Part shown: one piece after another, positions 41,587 to 48,639 of the stretch
Layout of the letters: every line of letters begins with the position of its first letter
Position numbering within the stretch: the stretch's first letter is position 1
NCBI GenBank assembly: GCA_009602735.1
Contig: WELA01000646.1
Coordinates: 1-48,639, forward strand
DNA from: Mesotaenium endlicherianum
Taxonomy: Eukaryota > Streptophyta > Zygnematophyceae > Zygnematales > Mesotaeniaceae
Reading direction: 5' to 3'
Length of the DNA stretch: 48,639 nucleotides
Notes under the pieces: generated by a model
Database searches by the model: none
Told to the model about the DNA's origin: nothing
What the model saw: only the letters and a program-made list of their open reading frames with translations
Translations under genes and position numbers: made by a program

Positions 41587-42356
41587 CTTTCCAGGATGCA
41601 GCTTCATCTGGAATTTCTCCAAGCGCTGGAACACTTATCCCAAGTGCTCGAGGTGCTCCTCTATGGACTTGCTGAATACTACTACATTGTCAATGTATGG
41701 CTTAGCGAAATCCAGCCCCTCCAGCGCTTTATCCATAGTCCTCTGAAATATGGCTGGGGCATTTTTCAGTCCAAATGGCATTACTGTCCATTGCCAAAGT
41801 TCCCTTTGAGCCCAGAAAGCAGTCTTACCTCGATCTTCTGTTTTCACAGGGATCTGGTTGAAGCCTTGGCGCAGATCGATAATGCTGAACACCTTTCCGG
41901 TGGTGGCAATTGCAAAGATCCTTTCCGGCGTAGGCATCACATAGCTATCTGGCTCCGTGTAGAGATTCAGTCGCCTGTAATCTCCACACATTCGAGTGGC
42001 AGTGTAATGCCGGCCTCGTCCTTTTTGGCGACTACTACTGTGGGAGCCCCATGCACTGAGGTAGATTTTTCAATCATGCGGAGCTTATGCAGCTCTTCAA
42101 AGGTTTTCTCCACACAGTCCCATTCTGTCTGACTGAGCTTATGCGGCCCTAGTCTGACTGGATAATCAGTAGTTAGTGTGATCTCACACACACTGGCAGT
42201 GGTTCTACCAATCTCCTCCTTAGTGAAAGCAAATACCTTGCGGTATTTCTTCAGCAACCTTTCTCCTTGTGCTCTCTGCTGAGCTCAGACCATTTCCCCA
42301 ATGGCAAAAGTCTCAGTTTCAGGTTGCGTCTCCCCAACAAAGACATCCAGTAGTTG
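41587..42356 (-). pseudogene. pol: Reverse transcriptase N-terminal part of DNMT element, copy 2
   Basis: Reads from the codons after the amber (QLLDVFVGE) through a TGA at about 42,288 (GEMV*AQQRA; copy 1 has Ser there) into FAFTKEEIGRTTASV, HKLSQTEWDCVEK, then a frameshift near 42,010. It continues with GDYRRLNLYTEPDSYVMP, FSIIDLRQGFNQIPV, VMPFGLKNAPAIFQRTMD. The catalytic box reads YIDN in place of the YIDD of copy 1. The element stops at 41,587 in the segment after EEHLEHLG; everything downstream (rest of RT, RNase H, integrase, PHD, 3' LTR) is missing. Confidence 0.88.
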
Positions 42357-42359
42357 CTA
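42351..42359 (-). promoter_or_regulatory. Putative stop-codon readthrough signal UAG CAA CUA (copy 2)
   Basis: TAG at 42,357-42,359 ends the 313-codon linker frame (PPAPKE*) and is followed by CAA CTA CTG GAT, then RT in the same frame. The context and position equal those at 6,319-6,327 although flanking residues differ (PKK against PKE, DAC against DVF). Confidence 0.6.
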
Positions 42360-43680
42360 CTCCTTAGGTGCAGGTGGGGGCTTCCCGCCCTCATCCTGGC
42401 CCTCAGGCTTTTCTGCCTGATTCTGGCTCTCAGGCTTTGCAGCTTGATTCTTAGGAGGTGGGGTAACAGGCTTTGCAGCTTGCTCCTCCGTTGCCATAAG
42501 TTTGGCAGCCTGTTTCTTAGGCTTTTTACCTTTCTCAATGACGCGTCGCCTCTCCTGCGGTGAGGGGTATGTCAGGCGCCTCCCGATGGGCAGCCTCAGG
42601 ATCATTTCCTCGTCGACTGCAGTCCAACCGGTCCCGGTTCCTCCTTCTTCACGTGGCCGAGGTTGGTTTGCCATTGGAAAACCTGCGGGATCTGTCCTAG
42701 GGCTGATCGCCCAGCCCCATTCTTGCTTAATAATAGCCATGCGGGCGACGGTCGTGCCATACTCCTCCCTTGCGGGTGGTGTGACCATCCATGCCTGCGC
42801 CAATGTTTGCGACCTTTGAGGTGCAGCTAGTTGTGCAAGAAAGGCATCATCTGCTGCGGTCAAGCGGCTGATGGTGTTTCTCAGATCCATCAGTTCCCAT
42901 TCTGGGATTGCAGGTATCATGGGGGCAGGCTCCTCCGACCTCTGTATCCTAAGGTCTGATAGTTGCAACAAGGGCGTGTTCATGCCAGGCGGCACACTAA
43001 TGCCCAATGCCATTGCCCTGCGAACCAAACCATCCTCTCCCTCTCTCTGCACAATATCCCGCAGAGGCGGAGGAGGTGGGGCTGTGGTTCCTCGCGGAAC
43101 GCCCTCTCTCTGAGCCTTCCCCTTATGCTTGAAATATCGCTTTAGCATCCTCCTAAAAGATGCGTTACCCTCACGGGCCACCTTCCTTGGTCTGCTTGCG
43201 CGACTTTCGGGCTTTCCTTGTGCTGTCTCCACTTTAGCAGTGCAGGCTGTCGCCTCCTGCCGTTGCGGCGGTTGTGCGGTTGACTTGGGTTCTGCCACTG
43301 GAAGCCTGGCAGAAGGAGAACGGATGTTGGCGACCTTAATTCTTCATAAAGTTCTGCCGGGCTTGGCCTCATCAGGTGGTCAGCTACCCAGTCGTCTGTC
43401 CTCAGCTCCTGTAAGTCAAGCAGATCCACCTCTGGCGTGGGAAAATGTAGGATTTCTTCCCCAATGTCGTCTTCATTGTTGAGTGATGGTGACTCCAACT
43501 CCGAGAGGCCTTGCATTTCTGCATCCTCTTCCTCCTCCGGCTTCTCTGTTCCAGGAGGCGGTAATTCTTCGTCCCCTCCTGTGTTGAGCCTCGCCATGTT
43601 GATGATGGCTGACTATAGAGCGAGAGCTGCTTTCGCCACTTTCTCTTCCTTGAGTCGAGGGGCGTCTGCTTCCGCAGCAT
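42360..43680 (-). CDS. Conserved linker protein region of DNMT element, copy 2
   Basis: The second part (from Met at 43,298) is an open frame of 313 codons up to the amber codon; the first part (43,142-43,597) is open in another frame, so one frameshift lies near 43,200-43,300. The N-terminal part is acidic (KPEEEEDAEM, LDLQELRTDDWVADHL). A basic stretch follows (RRMLKRYFKHKGKAQRE), then IVQREGEDGLVRRAMALGI, a helix LMDLRNTISRLTAADDAFL, VTPPAREEYGTTVARMAI, and a disordered tail of Lys/Ala/Pro/Gln repeats (NQAAKPE, NQAEKPE). Copy 1 has the same blocks. No known family. Its position just upstream of RT suggests a structural or tethering part of the polyprotein; that is inference. Confidence 0.6.
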
Positions 43681-44451
43681 ACTGATGATCTTCACCATCC
43701 TTCCCCAGTGTTGTGCTCGCAGGTCATTGAATCCCCTCCTGTTCCCAGCTTGTGAGAAAGGTTGACAAGGGAATCCCGCAAAAATCCAGTCAATCCTGTG
43801 ATCATACAGGTCCTCAGACTTCACATCAAGAATGTTTCCTCCAGCAAGACGCACCACACTGGTAGGCACCAATGCCTTGAAGTGGTACATTTGCCGCATC
43901 TCACTCATGACCTCCTCAAATGCTGTAAAAACACTCTCATCATTGTCCACATACAGCACTTTGGATACCTGGATACCTCGCTGAATCAGTGCGATGGTTC
44001 CAGTACCAAGTCCGGCGAACAATTCCAGCACTACTACTCCTCTCCTGCGAAAAGGATCTTCCATCCTCACAATGCCTTGCGGCAATGGTTCTACTCCAGG
44101 CATCAAATTGGCAGCAGTCTTAACTGGATAAGGAACTGGCAGCAGCTCTTGCGGGCCACGGTCCCTGTTACTCACGGCTTCTAGTTGCTCCATAATCCAA
44201 GGCTGCCAAACCAAGGGAGTCGGCATGTTGATGCTGGTGTAGATCTTCTCTTCGCGTTGCATGATGAGGTCATAATGGTCTGGATACTGGTTATTCACAC
44301 AGCAGTCTAGCAGTCCGTAGTTTGCTTCTCCCGAGCAAACCATTTTTACAGGAATTTCTCCTGTCGGCTGCCGATCTGTCGACTGGTAAGTCACCCTCTG
44401 CTTCCGCAGGTCGATGACCATACCCAGGGGAATCAGAGCTTCTGTCCCCAA
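43681..44451 (-). pseudogene. N-terminal half of cytosine-5 DNA methyltransferase (motifs I-IV)
   Basis: In the frame that continues protease, residues ~138-260 hold C5-methyltransferase motifs: motif I VVVLELFAGLGTG (S-adenosylmethionine binding), motif II LYVDNDESV, a motif III-like GNILDV segment, and motif IV IFAGFPCQPFSQAGNRRG with the catalytic Cys at about 43,765-43,767. About 27 residues later (QHWGRMVKIISML) the reading frame runs out of homology at the deletion junction, so motifs V-X are absent; copy 1 retains VIII-X. The first ~130 residues are a spacer after protease. The PCQPFS form is closer to Dcm-like enzymes than to plant DRM (which has PCNN), but a subfamily cannot be assigned by eye. 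As it stands this copy is catalytically incomplete. Confidence 0.85.
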
Positions 44452-45837
44452 TANGAAATCAGAGCTTTTGTCCCCAATAGAACATCATAGTTTTCTGCCT
44501 CTGTCACTGTACACTCAATTAGCAGTGACGCTTCCTCAGGTTTCCCCAAGTTTACTGTGATTTCCACAGGCTTGCGGGTGATTCCACAAGACTTTGAAAT
44601 CTGCCCAGATGCAGTCCTCAACTGGAAAAGGACTTTCTTTCAGGTCCCTTGCCGTCAATCCCAGAGCTTTCACAGCTCGCTTTTCCAAGATTATTGGCTG
44701 TGCGCCAGTGTCGAATAGGATGTTGGGAGTGGCCCAGTTGTTAAACGTCAAAACTCTATCCTTGTTCTGCACTCTCACAATGCTGAAATCAGTAGGCAGC
44801 GAAGCGCTGTTCGCGCCTTCCTCAGCTAGGTCCAGCTGCTGTCTAGCTTCCTCAATCGTGAAAAGGTATGTAAGACGCAGATCAGCGAGTGAAAGACAAG
44901 GAATGTGCTGAATCCGGTGTTCCACCAGAGCTTTTAGCTTTTCCAGCGAAAAACTAAATGTCTTGCGTGGCCCAGGCTTGGCTTGTCGTAGCTGCGCAAT
45001 CTCGTTCTCATCGAGAGTGATCCGAAAGGTCTGAGGAAGCTTCCCAGCATTCCTTGGAACCAGGCGGTCATGATCTGCGCGCTCCGCAGCCGTTGCAGCC
45101 ACGGCCTTCTCAGGCGTCAGCTTCTCGCCTTTGCAGACGGTCTTTTCGGCCACATCTGCATCGTAATAGACATTAGGCACATTTAGTCTTGCAAATTGAG
45201 CTTTCAACTCTGCAATCTCTGCACTCATAGCATCATACTTCTGATTACCCTTCCGGTTACCAGAATTATCTTTCTCCTTTTTCTTACCCTTATCTGCCTC
45301 TTTTGTGGCAGCATTAGCCCATAATGGTTTCAGATTTGGGTTCTTGGACCAACACTTATCTTCTGAGTGTCCCTTTTTACTGCAATGTGCGCATACCTGC
45401 GCCTTGCTAGCAGACAATTGCTTAGCATCCGGGTACGCACAATCTCTCTTCTGATGTCCTGATTTCCCGCAGTTCCAACAACCCTCTGCTGTCTCAGCAG
45501 TGTTGGCGTGCTTAGCAAACCTATTGAAAGACCCGCTCTTTTTCTTAAACTGAAAGTAAGAGCTATTGGCCTTGGGCTGAAAGGATTCCTCCCTTCTCTC
45601 AGGAGCCATAAGCGTCCTGGAAGCCTCCTTGTACCAGACTTTACCTTCCTCGACATTGCGTGCTATTTCAGCAGCCTCGTCGATGTTCCAGTCGGTTCCG
45701 CGTTTCGCAGATAGGTGCGGCCTGACCTCCCGATCTGTATCTTTACCCAGACACAATAAGAATTTGTCAGCCACAATCCTAGGCTCATAGATTCCTGCCT
45801 TCTTGGCAAGGTCTACCAATCTGGATTTGACGTCCAC
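44433..45837 (-). pseudogene. gag-pol: Gag C-terminal part (two zinc knuckles) and protease of DNMT element
   Basis: An open frame of 433 codons starts at the deletion junction (MDVKSRLVDLAKKAG). A capsid-end-like helix is followed by two CCHC knuckles, CWNCGKSGHQKRDC and CAHCSKKGHSEDKC, a Lys-rich segment, and a retropepsin active site NILFDTGAQPIILEKRAV. A 1-nt frameshift after KESPFPVED moves into the frame RTASGQISKSCGITRK, ending in the closing strand ENYDVLLGTKAL. The N at 44,454 is flanked by a ~25-bp duplication, as expected for an unmerged contig overlap; without it protease would read straight into the methyltransferase region. This shows the methyltransferase is part of the polyprotein and not an adjacent gene. 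Confidence 0.85.
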
Positions 45838-46099
45838 TCAGTACCTCACCTGGTACTTGCTGGGCGGCTCATTGCTGATCCCCAGCTCCTAGCCTCGCGG
45901 CTGTCTTGTAAAAACCTCCCCCATCCTTGGGTGTGGGTCATACTGACATTGATTCCTTGCCAGTGGTCTTGACGCCGCCATAACCGCTGACTGCGATGTA
46001 ATCAGTCAAGTGGTCGGTGAGTCAACGTTGACTTTCAGCACTAGGTGGCCGTAGCTTGCGCTGCGCGTGCGACACCGTCAAACGGATAATAGTCGCGAC
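45838..46099 (-). mobile_element. LTR remnant of DNMT element copy 2
   Basis: Similar to 2,640-2,925 of the copy-1 LTR (GCTTGCGCTGCGCGTGCG, GGTCGGTGAGTCAA). Joined by deletion to gag on the left and cut by a family-A LTR at GTCGCGACA on the right. Confidence 0.7.
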
Positions 46100-46881
46100 A
46101 ATGAATCGTCTTACCAAATAGGCGATTAATTCTTAATAAAGATCTTTATATCAGCAAGTAATTTTTATGGATTTTTCGTTAACTGATTAAACGGCAAAGG
46201 ACAACACACTAGCAGTGAACAATACTCGTAAACCAAATGCGAGTAAACTAGCATCAATAATGCATTCAGTAAACTCATACATAAGCAAGGTTAGAAGACA
46301 GTGCGTATCAATGGCTTCTCGCCTTGGATTCAGTTCTCTCTCAGTCAGCCGTACAAGAGAGTTGGCCTCGTTTCCGAATGCCGAACTCGAGAGCAATGCC
46401 TAGCATATGTACATGGAATGAGTTTACTGTTCAACGGTCAGTGCGATGGCACCGCCTACCCGGGAGTTAATCACGTTGGTAGGACCTCGGTTAACCAGAT
46501 CCACTGCCATCTCCCATCATCCCGAATCGCCATCCGTCATAGGGATGTCATCTGGCCATTCATCTAGCATACCACACTTAGATGCATATCAAGGCAGTTC
46601 GCTGCTACCGAGTACGGAAGTCAGCTGGCTGTCAAAGAATGTGTCAGCAAGCTGACTTAAGCTGACTTCAGCCTGCTGCATCCGGCTGAGTCATTAAACT
46701 GATACTAAATATAAAGTCCAGCAGACTGACTATTAACTAAAGTTGAGCAGGCTAAACTTAATCTACTATTACATTCAAATGAATATTATATCTACTAATA
46801 TACTGATTCATTACAGGCTAAACTTGATTTACTATTACATTTAAATGAATATTATATCTACTAATATACTGATTCATTACA
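46100..46881 (-). mobile_element. 3' LTR of family-A element D1
   Basis: Matches the element-A LTRs. The first four bases (TGAA) are missing at the left junction. It carries the same ~66-bp duplicated end (46,816-46,881) as the LTR at 15,965-16,746. Confidence 0.88.
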
Positions 46882-47720
46882 ATCCCTCCAACTGAACTTG
46901 TTGTCGCCTCGACAACATTAAACTGCAAAAGTCTTTGGCCAGGAAACTGAACCTCACCCGCCTCTCCCGGTGACTGCCCCTTCAGCGTTTTGCTTAAAGG
47001 GTTGTTCCTGGGACTTCAGGATCAGGAGACCAAGATCGGGACCTAGATCTGGACAGCCCTCTAGGTCTGTCAGCTGGCCTTCTCAAGAACCCCGTTTGCT
47101 CTAAAGTTGGACCTCGAGGAGAACGAAGGATGGTAGCCTGCTCTTCACCCACTTGGGTGTTGATCCCCACGTAGACAGGCATTCCAGTAGGATGCTGAAA
47201 TACATTGGCTAGAGGTACATGCCCCTGAGCGGAGGGGGAGGCCGGCATACCTCTGGCCCACCCGCGTGTCTCTCTTCTGGCACCCCTCTCCTCTGGGGAT
47301 TTCTGCCTGTGTCTGCTGCCCAGTACAGTCAGATCAGCTTCTTCCCCTGCTTGGGCAGGTGGGCTGGGGGAGCAAGTGCGGGCCAGTTGCCTCCAAGACG
47401 GGGATCACGTTCCAAATACCTGATCGTGGTTCTTTAGGAAGTGCCCCTGCCTGCCCCTGGGTCTCCGGAGTACCAGCTGCTGATGCTTCTCCTCTGCCTT
47501 GTTCTTCTTCCTCATCCTCCTCATCCTCCTCCTTGGAGAGAGTAGGAGTCTCGTCCACTAAGTCGTCCCGCTCCTTAGTAGACATGGAGTAGTCTACCGA
47601 CCTCCCTTTCTTAGGGCGCGCTGGGGGTTGCTTGGCCTTTAGCCTGCTGATATCTATCCGGCCTGCATTCTTTGCCCATTTGACAAAGGCATGCTTTCCC
47701 TTAGAGAAGTAGTCTCTTCC
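46882..47720 (-). pseudogene. 3' internal end of D1: polypurine tract, hairpin and ORF3 C-terminal part
   Basis: The polypurine tract and hairpin (46,899-46,917) lie next to the LTR. The ORF3 C-terminal regions of element A recur: GRDYFSKGKHAFVKWAKNAG, the acidic run EEDEEDEEEEQ, and in the other frame an Arg-Ser-rich end (RSRSRSWSPDPE). The frame change between the two parts occurs at the same place as in element A. The ORF is cut at 47,720 by the next LTR. Confidence 0.8.
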
Positions 47721-48492
47721 TGAAATGAATCGACTTACCAAATAGGCGATTAACAATTAATAAAGATCTTTATATCAGCAAGTAATCTTTATGGTATTTC
47801 CGTTCACTCGTTAAACGGCAAAGGACAATACACTAGCAGGGATTACTACTCGTCAGTCAAATGAGAGTAAACTAGCATCAATAATGCAAATCAATAAACT
47901 CATACATAAGCAAGGTTAGAAGACAGTGCGTATCAATGGCTTCTCGCCTTGGATTCAGATCTCTCTCAGTAAGCTGTACAAGAGAGTTGGCCTCGTTTCC
48001 GAATGCCGAACTCGAGAGCAATGCCTAGCATATGTACATGGAATGAGTTTACTGTTCAACGGTCAGTGCGATGGCACCGCCTACCCGGGAGTTAACCACG
48101 TTGGTAGGACCTCGGTTAACCAAATCCACCGCCATCTCCCATCATCCCGAATAGCCATCCATCATAGGGATGTCATCTGGCTATTCATCTAGCATATCGC
48201 ACTTAGATGCATATCAAGGCAGTTCGCTGCTACCGAGTACGGAAGTCAGCTTGCTGTCAAAGAATGTGTCAGCAAGCTGACTTATATGGACTTTCAGCCT
48301 GCTGCTTTCCACTGAGTCAGCAAACTGATAATTATGTAAAGTCCAGCAGACTGACTATTAAGTAAAGTTCAGCAAACTGACTATTAACTAAAGTCTAGCA
48401 AACTGACTAATAACTAAAGGTCAGCAGGCTGAACTTAATTAACTATTATATTTAAATGAATATTATATCTACTAATATACTGATTCATTACA
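47721..48492 (-). mobile_element. 3' LTR of family-A element D2, nested in D1
   Basis: Starts TGAAATGAATCG directly after CTCTTCC of the ORF3 of D1 and ends GATTCATTACA. At about 48,337-48,440 four ~26-bp units (AAAG.TCAGCA.ACTGACTA-like) are tandemly arranged, more than in the other LTRs. Confidence 0.88.
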
Positions 48493-48639
48493 ATCCCTCC
48501 AACTTAACTTGTTGTCGCCTCGACAACATTAAACTGCAAAAGCTTTAAATAAAGAAACTGACCCTGACCAGCCTCCCTTACTGACTGCCTCTTCAGCGTG
48601 TCACCTCAAGGGGTTGTTCCTGGGGCTTCAGGGTCAGGA
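48493..48639 (-). mobile_element. 3' internal end of D2, continues beyond window
   Basis: Polypurine tract AGTTGGAGGGAT, hairpin at 48,510-48,528 and the end of ORF3 (counterpart of the PEAPGTTP tail in element A). The rest of D2 lies outside. Confidence 0.75.

Larger units (their letters stand above)
41587..46099 (-). mobile_element. DNMT-encoding Ty3/gypsy element, copy 2 (truncated)
   Basis: Minus-strand order: LTR remnant, Gag C-terminal part with two zinc knuckles, protease, methyltransferase N-terminal half, linker, amber codon, partial RT. Internal deletions join LTR to gag (45,838) and methyltransferase to linker (about 43,681). A family-A LTR abuts its LTR remnant on the right. Confidence 0.82.

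Noticed and set aside
43681..44451. Methyltransferase as a host gene disturbed by neighbouring transposons
   Set aside because: It continues from retroviral-type protease on one side and into the element's linker and RT on the other, and the second copy keeps the same order.

Overview
The window is eukaryotic and repeat-dominated. It holds at least six copies or fragments of three Ty3/gypsy LTR-retrotransposon families, nested in and separated by intron-like, microsatellite-rich host DNA. Initiator-Met primer sites, chromodomain integrases, a TACTAAC branch-point motif and GTAAGT-type donors fit the green lineage. A charophyte alga such as Chara is my best guess, but that is inference. No rRNA, tRNA, CRISPR array or bacterial operon was seen.

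Layout. 1-1,402: host flank with purine-rich and 12-bp repeats and two minus-strand leucine-rich-repeat-like peptides. 1,403-8,922: DNMT-element copy 1 (minus strand): LTR, integrase with a C-terminal PHD finger, RNase H, RT, an amber codon in a tobamovirus-like readthrough context, a linker, and the C-terminal half of a cytosine-5 DNA methyltransferase. 8,923-16,746: family-A element (minus), inserted within methyltransferase motif VIII. 16,747-24,532: element B, same family, opposite strand, head to head with A. 24,533-33,605: GC-rich host DNA with a phase-compatible pair of minus-strand exons (28,162-28,267 and about 26,941-27,468) and a roughly 1-kb module repeated four times. 33,606-39,761: element C, a chromodomain retrotransposon with near-identical LTRs, followed by a truncated tandem copy. 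39,966-41,586: host or unknown DNA. 41,587-46,099: DNMT-element copy 2 (minus), keeping nucleocapsid zinc knuckles, protease, the N-terminal half of the methyltransferase, the linker, the same amber codon and part of RT. 46,100-48,639: two nested 3' ends of family-A elements.

The most interesting system is the DNMT element. Taken together its two broken copies show the order Gag zinc knuckles - protease - cytosine methyltransferase - linker - UAG(CAA CUA) - RT - RNase H - integrase - PHD finger. This would combine a DNA-methylation writer and a chromatin reader in one mobile element, with RT/integrase output possibly set by stop-codon readthrough. Retrotransposon-borne DNMTs are known from charophytes and dinoflagellates; I do not know the PHD tail or the readthrough site to be described.

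The second system is family A/B's third ORF (ORF3) downstream of pol. It is preceded in both copies by a branch-point motif and a 3' splice site right at its ATG, which suggests expression from a spliced subgenomic RNA. Every retroelement copy here carries lesions, so none is demonstrably autonomous. Three isolated N bases sit between short duplicated sequences and look like assembly joins.
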